From Streptomyces venezuelae (GTDB taxonomy: Bacteria > Actinomycetota > Actinomycetes > Streptomycetales > Streptomycetaceae): a stretch of DNA of 64,000 bases. The DNA lies in NCBI RefSeq assembly GCF_008642315.1, contig NZ_CP029192.1, forward strand, positions 3,038,001-3,102,000. Direction: 5' to 3'. A program made the position numbers and the translations under genes. Below the pieces are notes generated by a model. That model did no database searches. It had not been told where the DNA came from and saw nothing but the letters and a program-made list of their open reading frames with translations. Positions within the stretch are counted from its first letter, which is position 1. Every line of letters starts with the position of its first letter. Shown here piece by piece: positions 10,170 through 19,210 of this stretch.

Positions 10170-10352
10170 TTGTACTTCACCGACCGTGGCATCGAGGAGC
10201 TGGAGAAGCGGCGCGGCGAGGAGGAGGTCACCTTCGAGTGGCTCGCCGAGCAGCTCCGCACGTTCGTGGACCTCAACCCGGACTTCGAGGTCCCGGTCGA
10301 GCGCCTGGCGACGTGGCTGGCGCGGCTGGACGACGAGGACGAGGACGAGTAG
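10170..10352 (+). CDS. Small acidic DUF6104-type protein
   Basis: A 60-residue protein conserved in streptomycetes, of unknown function. The TTG at 10170 is the start: AGGAG lies about 7 bases upstream and the reading MYFTDRGIEELEKRRGEEEV is the family's usual N-terminus. The sequence is helical with an amphipathic middle (VTFEWLAEQLRTFVDL) and ends in a run of Asp/Glu. It is separated from kgd by that gene's terminator and abuts, tail to tail, the LLM oxidoreductase remnant on the other strand. Confidence 0.85.
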   Translation: MYFTDRGIEELEKRRGEEEVTFEWLAEQLRTFVDLNPDFEVPVERLATWLARLDDEDEDE

Positions 10353-10570
10353 TCACGCGGTGAGGGCGGGGGCGAGCTCCCGCCACTGCGGCAGGGGCAG
10401 GGCGCCGGGGTCGGCGGTCAGCACCTGCACGCAGACATGGTCGGCGCCGGCGTCGAGGTGGTCCCACGCGCGCGTGGAGCGCGTCGACGTCTCCGTAGGC
10501 CACGATCGCGTCGACGAGGCGGCGGCTCGGACGGCCGCCCGCGAGGTCCTCGTCGCCGAATCCGAGCCCG
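10353..10570 (-). pseudogene. Remnant (C-terminal ~72 codons, frameshifted) of an LLM-class F420-dependent oxidoreductase
   Basis: On the reverse strand the reading LGFGDEDLAGGRPSRRLVDA continuing to YGDVDALHARV matches the C-terminal part of LLM-class F420-dependent oxidoreductases. The match continues in another frame as HLDAGADHVCVQVL and LPQWRELAPALTA up to a stop at 10353. The frame changes near 10475-10480, inside a CGCGCG run; an insertion of one or loss of two bases explains it. The N-terminal three quarters of a normal gene (about 300 residues) are absent, because an intact hypothetical gene begins its 3' end at 10580. It is therefore a decayed gene fragment. Confidence 0.75.
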
Positions 10571-10579
10571 CCCCGGGAC

Positions 10580-11413
10580 TCAGAGCCCGTGACCCGAAGC
10601 CCCACCCGTGCTCCGCACACGGTCGTACGCGAGTCCCGCCGCCCCCTGCGCCATCAGAAGCGCCGCCGCCGCGCCCCAGCCCCCGCTGCGCCGCCGTACG
10701 GCCCACACCGCGAGCGGGACGCCCGCGGCGAGCTGGACGGCCGCCAGGGCCCTCGCCCGGGGCCCGCGTACCCAGGGGCCCAGCGGACCCTTCTCGACCG
10801 CCCCGAACTCCGCTCTGACCGCGTCCCGCCATCCGGGCCACTCGACCTCGCGCACGCCTTCCTGGACGCGGGCCACCTCACGCAGGCGGTCCGCCGGTTC
10901 CGAGGGGCCGAGGCCCGGCGGGAGCGTGAGGCCCGCGCGGGTGAGGACGGCGAGGAGACCGAGCATCCTGGCCCGCGCGTCCGCATCCGTGTCGGGGCGG
11001 GCCAGCGCCTCCAGGGACTGCATGTCCAGGACGGGGTCGAGGCCGAGCCGCGCCGCGAACGTGCGCATCGCCTCGTCCTCCCCCACGGGCGTCCCGTTGG
11101 CCAGCCACTCGTACCCGACCGTCCGCCGGAATCCCGAGGCGAGGGTGTAGCCGGAGCGGTCGCCGTCCCACCACAGGGCGAGGACGGGCCATGCCGACCC
11201 GACGGCGAGCGCGGTCGCCCATCCGGTCAGGACGCGGTCGACGGGTTCTTCGCCGTGCAGCCACGGCTTGCCCTCGGGCACGAGCACGCTCCAGTCGCGG
11301 CCGGCCTCCGCGAGCAGCATGCGCTCACGGAGCAGCTGGGCCGCGATCTCCACGACGTCGGGCTCGGCCCGGCAGAGCAGCAGCGCACCTGAGGAGGAAG
11401 CATCGGACGACAT
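10580..11413 (-). CDS. Conserved streptomycete hypothetical protein
   Basis: A 277-residue protein starting at the ATG at 11413. I do not recognise a named domain. The N-terminal half is mixed alpha/beta with a WYDGDRSGYTLASGF-like stretch (ALWWDGDRSGYTLASGFRRT, about 79-98). The C-terminal third holds two weakly hydrophobic segments (about 222-242 and 247-263) that could be membrane helices. It is divergent from the DUF4097/PadR operon across 166 bp, and its 3' end touches the LLM remnant. The coding call rests on codon-position GC and the clean start. Confidence 0.75.
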   Translation of the reverse strand: MSSDASSSGALLLCRAEPDVVEIAAQLLRERMLLAEAGRDWSVLVPEGKPWLHGEEPVDRVLTGWATALAVGSAWPVLALWWDGDRSGYTLASGFRRTVGYEWLANGTPVGEDEAMRTFAARLGLDPVLDMQSLEALARPDTDADARARMLGLLAVLTRAGLTLPPGLGPSEPADRLREVARVQEGVREVEWPGWRDAVRAEFGAVEKGPLGPWVRGPRARALAAVQLAAGVPLAVWAVRRRSGGWGAAAALLMAQGAAGLAYDRVRSTGGASGHGL

Positions 11414-11507
11414 GGCCCCACGCTAGGACAGATCGCCTCAATCAGCGCAATCAGTTCAAAGGTCTCCGCTTGCGCTCACTCGTACGAGTCCTTGACTTCC
11501 CGACACC

Positions 11508-11547
11508 GCGATATATCGTGAGTAGCAGAAGACGCGATATGGCGCGT
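11508..11547. promoter_or_regulatory. Candidate PadR operator upstream of the DUF4097/PadR pair
   Basis: CGATATATCG (11509-11518) is a perfect palindrome. Twelve bases further on, GACGCG-ATATGG-CGCGTC (11531-11546) is a second one with 6-bp arms. Both share the GCGATAT core and lie 33-70 bp upstream of the DUF4097 start. Autoregulation by the PadR protein encoded at 12493-13512 is an inference from position. Confidence 0.5.
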
Positions 11548-11579
11548 CGTGTCCGGCTCGCCGCCCAGGAGGTCAGCTC

Positions 11580-12491
11580 ATGTCGGAGTGGTCCGTCGCC
11601 GAGCCCATGAAGCTCACGTTCGACGCCCCCGTGACCGCACTCCACGTCCGTGTCGTCAATGGGACGGTGAACGTGGTGGGCACGGACGAGGGCTCCGCCC
11701 GTCTGGAGGTCACCGAGATAGAGGGGCCGCCGCTCCGGGTGACCCATGAGGACGGCACGCTGACGGTTGCGTACGAGGACCTGCCCTGGAAGGGCTTCCT
11801 CAAGTGGCTCGACCGCAAGGGCTGGCGCCGCAGCGCGGTCGTCTCCCTGGCCGTGCCCGCCGCCACCCGCGTCGAGGTGGGCGTGGTCGGCGCGGGCGCC
11901 GTGGTCTCGGGCATCGAGGGCCGCGCCGAGGTGAAGGGCGTCACCGGCGACACGACCCTGCTCGGCCTCGCGGGCGCGGTCCGCGCGGACACCGTCTCCG
12001 GCAACGTCGAGGCGCAAGGGGTCACCGGCGACCTCCGCTTCAACTCCGTGTCCGGCGGCCTCACGGTGGTCGAGGCGGCGGGCCCCTCCGTCCGGGCCGA
12101 CTCCGTGAGCGGCTCGATGATCGTGGACCTCGACCCGGCGGGCACCCCGACCGACGTCGCCCTGACGAGCGTCTCCGGCGAGATCGCGATCCGGCTCCCC
12201 CACCCCGCGGACGCGGAGGTCGAGGTGGACACGGCGAGCGGTTCCGTCTCGAACGCCTTCGAGGACCTGCGGGTCGGAGGCCAGTGGGGCGCCAAGCGGA
12301 TCACGGGGCGGCTCGGCGCGGGCCGCGGGCGGCTCAGGGCGACGACGGTCTCCGGATCCATCGCGCTCCTGCGCAGGCCACAGATGGAGGAAGATCCGTA
12401 CGACGACGAGAACGACGGCTCCGCCGAAGGCCCCACCGACGGCCCCCCTCACGGCCCGACCGACGGCCCGACCGACAAGAAGGTGCTCTGA
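11580..12491 (+). CDS. DUF4097-family beta-repeat protein
   Basis: A 303-residue protein made of repeated short beta-strands of the DUF4097 (putative adhesin-like) type; units such as VSGNVEAQGVTGDLRFNSVSGG and VSGSMIVDL recur about every 20-25 residues between residues 90 and 265. No signal peptide or membrane helix is seen, so the protein is probably cytoplasmic. The tail is acidic and Pro/Asp-rich. The ATG at 11580 follows CAGGAGG. The stop is one base from the PadR start, so the two are translationally close and co-transcribed. The molecular role of this family is not known. Confidence 0.88.
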   Translation: MSEWSVAEPMKLTFDAPVTALHVRVVNGTVNVVGTDEGSARLEVTEIEGPPLRVTHEDGTLTVAYEDLPWKGFLKWLDRKGWRRSAVVSLAVPAATRVEVGVVGAGAVVSGIEGRAEVKGVTGDTTLLGLAGAVRADTVSGNVEAQGVTGDLRFNSVSGGLTVVEAAGPSVRADSVSGSMIVDLDPAGTPTDVALTSVSGEIAIRLPHPADAEVEVDTASGSVSNAFEDLRVGGQWGAKRITGRLGAGRGRLRATTVSGSIALLRRPQMEEDPYDDENDGSAEGPTDGPPHGPTDGPTDKKVL

Positions 12492-12492
12492 A

Positions 12493-13512
12493 ATGCCCCC
12501 CGTGTTCGCCCACGGCCGCCTCCGCCTGTACCTGCTCAAGCTGCTCGACGAGGCCCCCCGCCATGGCTACGAAGTGATCAGGCTCCTGGAGGAGCGCTTC
12601 CACGGGCTGTACGCACCCTCCGCCGGCACCGTCTACCCCCGCCTCGCCAAGCTGGAGGCCGAGGGGCTCGTCACACACACCACCGAGGGCGGCCGCAAGG
12701 TCTACGCCATCACGGACGCGGGCCGCGCCGAACTGGCCGGCCGCAGCGGTGAGCTGGCCGACCTGGAGATGGAGATCCGCGAGTCGGTCGCCGAGCTCGC
12801 CGCCGAGATCCGCGACGGGGTGCAGGGCGCCGCGGGCGACCTGCGCCGCGAGATGCGGGCCGCCGCCAAGGAGGCGCTCAGCCCGGACGGTTCGGAGGGC
12901 TGGCACCAGACCAAGGAGGAGTTCAAGCGCGCCAAGCAGGGCTGGAAGGAACAGGCCCGGCGCGCGAAGGACGAGAGCCGCCGGGCCCGCGAGGAGGCGC
13001 AGCGCGCCCGCCGCCAGGCCAAGGACGCCCAGGACCAGGCCAACGCGCAGGCGCGGCAGGCCCAGGCGGAGGCGCAGCGCATCGTCAGGCACGTACAGGA
13101 GCAGGTGCAGGACCACTTCACGCGCGGCGACTGGCCGACGGGCGTGCGGGAGGGCCTCACCGAACTGGCGAAGGAGTTCGGCGAGTTCGGGACGCGGCTC
13201 GGCAAGGACTTCGGCAAGGGGTTCGGCGCCCGGACCGACCCCGGGACCGCCCCGACCGCTCACGAGCCGACGTTCAGCGTCGCCCGCGAGGACCTCCCCG
13301 TGGAGTACGCGCCCGACTGGGCCCAGGAGGACTCGACCGGCGACCCCGGCCGTGACCTGGACCGTCTCCTCGACCGGTTCCGCGACGACATCCGGGACGC
13401 GGCCCGGGACCACGGCGTGACCGAGTCCCAGCTCCGGGAGGCGCGCCGCCACCTGTCGGAGGCGGCGGCACACATCGGCGCGGCCCTCCGCGCTCCCACT
13501 CCCGAAGGCTGA
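12493..13512 (+). CDS. PadR-family regulator with long coiled-coil extension
   Basis: Transcription regulator of 339 residues. The N-terminal 85 residues are a PadR winged helix (LLKLLDEAPRHGYEVIRLLE, then SAGTVYPRLAKLEAEGLV). Then follows an unusually long charged helical region (about 85-205) rich in Lys, Glu, Arg, Gln and Ala that should form a coiled coil, and a C-terminal acidic/helical part. Ordinary PadR proteins are 110-200 residues, so about 150 residues are extra. It is one base behind the DUF4097 gene, an arrangement common in streptomycetes. The candidate operator sits upstream of the pair. Confidence 0.9.
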   Translation: MPPVFAHGRLRLYLLKLLDEAPRHGYEVIRLLEERFHGLYAPSAGTVYPRLAKLEAEGLVTHTTEGGRKVYAITDAGRAELAGRSGELADLEMEIRESVAELAAEIRDGVQGAAGDLRREMRAAAKEALSPDGSEGWHQTKEEFKRAKQGWKEQARRAKDESRRAREEAQRARRQAKDAQDQANAQARQAQAEAQRIVRHVQEQVQDHFTRGDWPTGVREGLTELAKEFGEFGTRLGKDFGKGFGARTDPGTAPTAHEPTFSVAREDLPVEYAPDWAQEDSTGDPGRDLDRLLDRFRDDIRDAARDHGVTESQLREARRHLSEAAAHIGAALRAPTPEG

Positions 13513-13517
13513 GGGGG

Positions 13518-14480
13518 TCAGACCTCCAGGACGATCTTCCCGAACTGCTCGCCCGACTCCAGGCGCTGGAAGCCTTCCCTGGCCCGGTCCAGGGGCAGGA
13601 TCTCGTCGACCACGGGCCGCACACCCGTGGTGGCGCAGAAGGCCAGCAGGTCCTCCAGCTCGTCCTTGGTGCCCATCGTCGAGCCGACGACCTTCAGCTC
13701 GAGGAAGAAGATGCGGGTGAGCTCCGCGTGTGAGGGGCGGTCGCCGCTGGTCGCTCCGGAGATGACCAGCGAGCCGCCCGGCTTCAGCGACTTGACCGAG
13801 TGGGACCAGGTCGCCGCGCCGACGGTCTCGATGACCGCGTCCACGCGCTGCGGCAGGCGCGCACCCGACTCGACGGCCTCCACGGCGCCCAGCTCCAGCG
13901 CCCGCTTCCGCTTGGCCTCGTCGCGGCTGGTCGCGAAGACCCGCAGGCCCGCCGCCTTGCCGAGGACGATGGCGGCCGTGGCGACACCGCCGCCCGCGCC
14001 CTGCACGAGGACCGAGTCGCCGGGCCGTACACCGGCGTTGGTGAACAGCATGCGGTACGCGGTCAGCCACGCGGTCGGCAGGCAGGCGGCCTCCGCGAAG
14101 GAGAGCTCCTTCGGCTTGGGCAGCACGTTCCAGGTGGGGACGGCCACGCGCTCGGCGAAAGTGCCCTGGTACTTCTCGGTGAGGATGGAGCGGCCCTCGT
14201 GCGGCCCGACGCCGTGCCCCGACTGCCCGATGACGGAGTGGAGCACCACCTCGTTCCCGTCCTCGTCGATCCCCGCGGCGTCGCAGCCGAGGATCATGGG
14301 CAGCTTGTCCTCGCCCAGGCCGACGCCGCGCAGCGACCAGAGGTCGTGGTGGTTGAGGGAGGCGGCCTTGACGTTCACGGTCGACCAGCCGGGGCGCGCC
14401 TCGGGGGCGGGCCGCTCCCCCAACTCAAGGCCGTCGAGCGGCTGGTCACGGTCGATACGGGCAGCGTAGGCAGCGAACAT
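13518..14480 (-). CDS. Zinc-independent MDR-family quinone oxidoreductase / alcohol dehydrogenase
   Basis: Medium-chain dehydrogenase/reductase of 320 residues. The N-terminal GroES-like domain contains VNVKAASLNHHDLWSLRG and the NADPH-binding Rossmann domain has VLVQGAGGGVATAAIVLGKA (about 160-180). The structural-zinc cysteines are lacking, which points to the quinone oxidoreductase subgroup. The ATG at 14480 is well defined. It lies between the convergent PadR gene (5 bp away at the 3' end) and the malic enzyme gene on the same strand, whose terminator separates the two units. The substrate is unknown. Confidence 0.88.
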   Translation of the reverse strand: MFAAYAARIDRDQPLDGLELGERPAPEARPGWSTVNVKAASLNHHDLWSLRGVGLGEDKLPMILGCDAAGIDEDGNEVVLHSVIGQSGHGVGPHEGRSILTEKYQGTFAERVAVPTWNVLPKPKELSFAEAACLPTAWLTAYRMLFTNAGVRPGDSVLVQGAGGGVATAAIVLGKAAGLRVFATSRDEAKRKRALELGAVEAVESGARLPQRVDAVIETVGAATWSHSVKSLKPGGSLVISGATSGDRPSHAELTRIFFLELKVVGSTMGTKDELEDLLAFCATTGVRPVVDEILPLDRAREGFQRLESGEQFGKIVLEV

Positions 14481-14540
14481 GAGGCGACCCTAGGCGTGCG
14501 GGGCGCCCCGGCGGAACCACGTACGGCTGTGACACGCACC

Positions 14541-14573
14541 GCGCCCCCTGCCGCACGGAGCGGCAGGGGGCGC
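14541..14573 (-). terminator. Terminator after malic enzyme
   Basis: A perfect 14-bp stem (GCGCCCCCTGCCGC with its complement) encloses a 5-base loop. It begins 32 bases beyond the malic enzyme stop in the reverse direction. No U-tract. Confidence 0.78.
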
Positions 14574-14604
14574 GTCGGTTCGCGTGGGTCCGGACTGGGC
14601 CGGG

Positions 14605-15828
14605 TCAGGCGCGGGCGACACCCTCCGCGCGGGCCGCCGCGGCGACCGCCGCGGTCACGGCCGGAGCGACGCGCTCGTCGAACGGCGACGGGATCACGTA
14701 GTCCGCGGAGAGCTCGTCGCCGACGACGTCCGCGAGGGCGTCGGCCGCGGCGATCTTCATGCCCTCGGTGATGCGGGAGGCCCGCACCTGGAGCGCGCCC
14801 GCGAAGATGCCGGGGAAGGCCAGCACGTTGTTGATCTGGTTCGGGTAGTCCGAGCGGCCGGTCGCCACCACGGCCGCGTACTTGTGCGCGACGTCGGGGT
14901 GGACCTCGGGGTTCGGGTTGGCCATGGCGAACACGAACGCGTTCGGCGCCATCGAGGCGACGGCCGGCTCCGGGACGGTGCCGCCGGAGACGCCGATGAA
15001 CACGTCGGCGCCCTTGAGGGCCGCCTCCAGCGAGCCGCTGATCCCGGCCTTGTTCGTCAGCTCGGCGAGCTCGCGCTTGACCGGGGTGAGGTCGTCCCGG
15101 TCGCGGCTCACGATGCCCTTGCGGTCCGCGACCGCCACGTCGCCGAGGCCCGCCTCGAGGAGGAACTTGGCGATGGCGACACCGGCCGCGCCGGCGCCGG
15201 AGATGACGGCCCGCAGGTCGCCGAGGGTGCGCCCGGTCAGCTTCGCCGCGTTGCGCAGCGCCGCCAGCGTCACGACGGCCGTGCCGTGCTGGTCGTCGTG
15301 GAAGACGGGAATGTCGAGCCGCTCCTGGAGCTTGCGCTCGATCTCGAAGCACCGCGGCGCCGAGATGTCCTCCAGGTTGACGCCGCCGAAGGACGGGGCG
15401 AGGCGCACCACCGTCTCGACGATCTCGTCGGCGTCCGTGGTCGCGAGCGCGATCGGCACCGCGTCCACGCCGCCGAACTGCTTGAACAGGATGGCCTTGC
15501 CCTCCATCACGGGGAGGGAGGCCTCGGCGCCGATGTCGCCGAGACCGAGCACGGCGGTCCCGTCGGTCACCACGGCGACGACATTCGATTTCCACGTGTA
15601 GTCGTGGACGAGTTCCGGACGCTCCGCGATCGCGCTGCACACCTTCGCGACCCCGGGCGTGTACGCCAGGGACAGGTCGTCCTTGTCGCGGACCGGCACG
15701 GTGGCCTGCACGGCCATCTTGCCGCCGCGATGCAGCGCAAACGCCGGATCGAAGGGCTCGGCCGCACCCGCGGGGCCCTCGTGATCCGTACTGCTGTCGC
15801 TGCGAGGATTGACGATCTCCGCTGCCAC
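14605..15828 (-). CDS. NAD(P)-dependent malic enzyme
   Basis: Oxidative decarboxylation of malate to pyruvate, an anaplerotic/NADPH-supplying step that complements Kgd in the same window. The protein has 407 residues, the short bacterial type without a phosphotransacetylase domain. Visible are the malic domain (SLAYTPGVAKVCSAIAE, with the catalytic Tyr, and AILFKQFGGVDAVPI), the metal-binding segment PVFHDDQHGTA and the NAD(P)-binding loop ISGAGAAGVAIAKFLL. The start is a GTG at 15828 with AAGGGG upstream. The terminator at 14541-14573 follows. Confidence 0.94.
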   Translation of the reverse strand: MAAEIVNPRSDSSTDHEGPAGAAEPFDPAFALHRGGKMAVQATVPVRDKDDLSLAYTPGVAKVCSAIAERPELVHDYTWKSNVVAVVTDGTAVLGLGDIGAEASLPVMEGKAILFKQFGGVDAVPIALATTDADEIVETVVRLAPSFGGVNLEDISAPRCFEIERKLQERLDIPVFHDDQHGTAVVTLAALRNAAKLTGRTLGDLRAVISGAGAAGVAIAKFLLEAGLGDVAVADRKGIVSRDRDDLTPVKRELAELTNKAGISGSLEAALKGADVFIGVSGGTVPEPAVASMAPNAFVFAMANPNPEVHPDVAHKYAAVVATGRSDYPNQINNVLAFPGIFAGALQVRASRITEGMKIAAADALADVVGDELSADYVIPSPFDERVAPAVTAAVAAAARAEGVARA

Positions 15829-16384
15829 TTGTCTGACCCCTTAAGTCTTATTCATCAGTTGAGGGTGTCCACTCCCGGTTGGGAAGTGGGCGGGCACCGC
15901 GTCCGTTCCCCGCCTGTCGGCGGGGGGAGGTACGGACACGCGAGCGCGCCGCACACGCGCCCTGGGCCCCGGATGAGGGGTGTAGCCAACCTTTGTACCT
16001 GAAGGCGGTGGGCACGGGCGAGTGACATTGGTTGCAGCATGCTCAGCAGAAGTCCCTGGAGGCCGGGACGAGTGTCACTGGGGAATGCCCGATTCCTGCC
16101 GATTCTCCGAATAGGGCTTTTCGTTACCCACTCACGCGTCAATGGTCCACATCGCGAGATACGCCGGATACCGATTGGTTAACGACCATTCGCTCCCACC
16201 CCATTCCGCCCCCGCCGTACCGGGATGTTGCGTTTCGAGGCACTCCCGTTATCCGATTTTGATATCTCCGGCACCCAGAATCGGACGGTCCGAATGGCAA
16301 GATGCCGTCATCACACGAGGTCGCGACACCCGAAGGTGTGTGCCCGACCGCTCGGCAACTCCCTCATCCGCCGGAGGACCCACC
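15829..16384. other. 556-bp divergent intergenic region (malic enzyme / ABC importer)
   Basis: No convincing gene. It contains the promoters of two divergent units. One clear structure is a CCCCGCC-TGTC-GGCGGGG hairpin at 15908-15925. The right half (about 16060-16300) is distinctly lower in GC than the surroundings, consistent with promoter DNA; TTGCGT near 16228 with an AT-rich TTATCC/TTGATATC stretch at about 16249-16266 is the best promoter candidate for the importer. CGGAGGA just ahead of 16385 is the ribosome binding site. Confidence 0.4.
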
Positions 16385-17341
16385 ATGACCGCCAGCTCCA
16401 TTTGTCGTAGGACCGTCGGCAAGTCCGCGAAGTCCCGGATTGCCGCGGTCGGCACGATCGCGGTCGTCGGCTCGCTGCTGCTCTCCGGCTGCGGCGACCA
16501 GACCAACGACAAGGGGAGCGACTCGGTCAGCAACGCCCCGCTCGCCGACAAGCTGCCCAAGGACATCCGCGACGCGGGCGTCATCAAGGTCGGGTCCGAC
16601 ATCGCCTACCCGCCGGTCGAGTTCAAGGACAAGTCCGGCAGCACCGTCGGCATCGACCCGGACCTGGGCGAGGCACTGGGCAAGCAGCTCGGCGTGGAGT
16701 TCGAGTTCGAGAACGGCACCTTCGACACCCTCCTCGGTGGCCTGCGCTCCAAGCGCTACCAGGTCGCGATGTCGGCCATGACCGACACGAAGAACCGCCA
16801 GGAGGGCGTCGACGAGGAGACCGGGAAGAAGGTCGGCGACGGCGTCGACTTCATCGACTACTTCACGGCGGGCGTCTCGATCTACACCAAGAAGGGCGAC
16901 GACCAGGGAATCAAGACCTGGGCGGACCTCTGCGGCAAGAAGATCGTCGTCCAGCGCGGCACCGTCTCGCACGACCTGGCGAAGGCCGAGTCGAAGAAGT
17001 GCAAGGGCGGCAAGAAGATCGCGATCGAGCAGTTCGACAACGACCAGCAGGCCCAGACCCGGCTGCGCTCCGGCGGCGCCGACGCGGGTTCGTCCGACTT
17101 CCCCGTCGCCGCGTACGCGGTGAAGACCTCGGGCGGCGGCAAGGACTTCGAGCTGGTCGGCGAGCAGGTCGAGGCGGCTCCGTACGGCATCGCCGTCTCC
17201 AAGAAGAACCCCGAGCTGCGCGACGCCATCCAGGCGGCCCTCGACGCGATCATCAAGAACGGCGACTACGAGAAGATCATCAAGAAGTGGGGCGTCGAGG
17301 ACGGCGCGGTCGAGAAGGCCGAGATCAACGGCGGCAAGTGA
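16385..17341 (+). CDS. ABC importer solute-binding lipoprotein, amino-acid (PAAT) type
   Basis: Extracellular lipid-anchored binding protein of 318 residues. The signal peptide ends in the lipobox LLSGC with Cys36. The mature part is a family 3 periplasmic-binding fold: GVIKVGSDIAYPPVEFKDKS, then GIDPDLGEALGKQLGVEF, typical of polar amino-acid receptors. The ATG at 16385 follows CGGAGGA. It leads a three-gene operon with a permease (40-bp gap) and an ATPase. Glutamate/aspartate-like or other polar amino acids are the family's usual ligands; the exact one cannot be read here. Confidence 0.92.
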   Translation: MTASSICRRTVGKSAKSRIAAVGTIAVVGSLLLSGCGDQTNDKGSDSVSNAPLADKLPKDIRDAGVIKVGSDIAYPPVEFKDKSGSTVGIDPDLGEALGKQLGVEFEFENGTFDTLLGGLRSKRYQVAMSAMTDTKNRQEGVDEETGKKVGDGVDFIDYFTAGVSIYTKKGDDQGIKTWADLCGKKIVVQRGTVSHDLAKAESKKCKGGKKIAIEQFDNDQQAQTRLRSGGADAGSSDFPVAAYAVKTSGGGKDFELVGEQVEAAPYGIAVSKKNPELRDAIQAALDAIIKNGDYEKIIKKWGVEDGAVEKAEINGGK

Positions 17342-17381
17342 CCCCCTCCCCCTCCCTCCCAGTCGCTGAAAGGCCACTCAC

Positions 17382-18323
17382 GTGACCACCGACATCTCCA
17401 AGAAGGGCCCGGAGGACGACGTCCCCGCGGCCCGTCCGGCGGAGGCCATCAAGGCCATCCCGGTCCGGCACTTCGGCCGCTACGTCGCCGCGGTCCTCAC
17501 GATCGGCGTGCTCGCCTCGATCGTCTACGCCTTCTCGCAGGGCGACATCAACTGGGGCGCGATCCCCGACAACTTCTTCGACGAGCGCATCCTCAAGGGT
17601 GTCCGCGAGACGCTGATCCTCACCTTCCTCTCGATGCTCATCGGCGTCGTCGGCGGTGTGCTGCTCTCGGTCATGCGTCTGTCGAAGAACCCGGTGACCT
17701 CGTCGATCGCCTGGTTCTACATCTGGTTCTTCCGCGGCACGCCCGTCCTGGTCCAGCTCTTCGTCTGGTTCAACCTCGGCTTCGTCTTCGACTACATCAA
17801 CCTCGGTCCGGTCTACAAGGACGAGTGGTCGGACTTCATGACGCCGTTCCTGACGGCGCTGCTTGGCCTCGGCCTCAACGAGGCGGCGTACATGGCCGAG
17901 ATCTGCCGCGCCGGTCTGCTCTCGGTCGACGAGGGCCAGACCGAGGCGGCGCACGCCCTCGGCATGAGCCACAACAAGACGCTGCGCCGCGTGGTGCTGC
18001 CGCAGGCGATGCGCGTCGTCGTGCCGCCGACCGGCAACGAGTTCATCAACATGCTGAAGACGACGTCCCTGGTGGCCGCCGTCCAGTACTACGAGCTCCT
18101 CAAGTACGCGCAGGACATCGGCACGTCGTCCGGCGCGACCGTCGAGACGCTGCTGCTCGCCGCCTGCTGGTACCTGATCATGACGTCGATCCTCAGCGTC
18201 GGCCAGTACTACCTCGAGCGGTATTACGCCCGTGGCTCGTCCCGCACCCTGCCGGACACCCCCTTCCAGAAGATCAAGGCCAACATGCTGTCGCTGGGCA
18301 ACCGCGCGGGAGGTGTCCGCTGA
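17382..18323 (+). CDS. ABC importer permease, amino-acid (HisM/GlnP) type
   Basis: Inner-membrane permease of 313 residues. A cytosolic N-terminus of about 35 residues precedes roughly six helices. The permease signature lies in [20 protein letters not shown] and the EAA loop in [32 protein letters not shown] is the hallmark of the polar amino-acid family. The start is a GTG at 17382 in the gap after the binding protein. Its TGA overlaps the ATG of the ATPase gene (18323), a translational-coupling arrangement. It serves as a homodimer, since only one permease gene is present. Confidence 0.93.
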   Translation: MTTDISKKGPEDDVPAARPAEAIKAIPVRHFGRYVAAVLTIGVLASIVYAFSQGDINWGAIPDNFFDERILKGVRETLILTFLSMLIGVVGGVLLSVMRLSKNPVTSSIAWFYIWFFRGTPVLVQLFVWFNLGFVFDYINLGPVYKDEWSDFMTPFLTALLGLGLNEAAYMAEICRAGLLSVDEGQTEAAHALGMSHNKTLRRVVLPQAMRVVVPPTGNEFINMLKTTSLVAAVQYYELLKYAQDIGTSSGATVETLLLAACWYLIMTSILSVGQYYLERYYARGSSRTLPDTPFQKIKANMLSLGNRAGGVR

Positions 18324-19084
18324 TGACCGCCATGGTGAAGTCCGAAGGCGTCCACAAGTCCTTCGGCAACGTAGAGGTCCTCAAGGGCATCGATCTCGAG
18401 GTCAAGACGGGTGAGGTCTTCTGCCTGATCGGCCCGTCCGGCTCCGGCAAGTCGACGTTCCTGCGCTGCATCAACCACCTGGAGAAGATCAACGCCGGTC
18501 GGCTGTACGTCGACGGGGAGCTGGTCGGCTACCGGCAGAAGGGGGACAAGCTGTACGAGCTCAAGGACAGCGAAGTGGCCCTGAAGCGCCGTGACATCGG
18601 CATGGTCTTCCAGCGCTTCAACCTCTTCCCGCACATGACGGCGCTCGAGAACGTCATGGAGGCGCCGGTGCAGGTCAAGGGTGTCGCGAAGGCCGAGGCG
18701 CGGGAGCGCGCCGGCCAGCTCCTGGAGCGCGTCGGCCTCGCCGACAAGGCGGGCAACTACCCCTCGCAGCTCTCCGGCGGCCAGCAGCAGCGCGTGGCGA
18801 TCGCCCGTGCGCTCGCGATGGACCCGAAGCTGATGCTGTTCGACGAGCCGACGTCGGCGCTCGACCCCGAGCTGGTCGGCGACGTCCTCGACGTGATGCG
18901 CGACCTCGCCGAGACCGGCATGACGATGGTCGTCGTCACGCACGAGATGGGCTTCGCCCGTGAGGTCGGCGACAGCCTCGTCTTCATGGACGGCGGCGTG
19001 GTGGTCGAGTCCGGCAACCCGCGTGACGTCCTGACGAACCCGCAGCAGGAACGGACCCAGTCCTTCCTGTCGAAGGTGTTGTAG
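18323..19084 (+). CDS. ABC importer ATPase, amino-acid type
   Basis: Energy-coupling ATPase of 253 residues. Walker A is GPSGSGKST, the Q-loop is [12 protein letters not shown], the signature is [16 protein letters not shown], Walker B is [14 protein letters not shown] and the H-switch is [10 protein letters not shown]. All are intact and typical of the polar amino-acid uptake group. It starts at the ATG at 18323, one base inside the permease stop codon, and closes the operon. A strong terminator follows 25 bases later. Confidence 0.96.
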   Translation: MTAMVKSEGVHKSFGNVEVLKGIDLEVKTGEVFCLIGPSGSGKSTFLRCINHLEKINAGRLYVDGELVGYRQKGDKLYELKDSEVALKRRDIGMVFQRFNLFPHMTALENVMEAPVQVKGVAKAEARERAGQLLERVGLADKAGNYPSQLSGGQQQRVAIARALAMDPKLMLFDEPTSALDPELVGDVLDVMRDLAETGMTMVVVTHEMGFAREVGDSLVFMDGGVVVESGNPRDVLTNPQQERTQSFLSKVL

Positions 19085-19109
19085 CGCTTCGCCGATAGGG
19101 CGATCGCGG

Positions 19110-19140
19110 AGGGGCCGGTACGGATTCCGTACCGGCCCCT
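19110..19140 (+). terminator. Terminator of the amino-acid importer operon
   Basis: AGGGGCCGGTACGG and its exact complement form a 14-bp stem with a 3-base loop, 25 bases after the ATPase stop. A short TT follows. Confidence 0.8.
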
Positions 19141-19210
19141 TCGGCGTGCCCCGTCAGGGGCGCGGAGAACTGCGCGACAAGCCCCCCACCGGCCCGCAGC
19201 CGAGGTTCCG

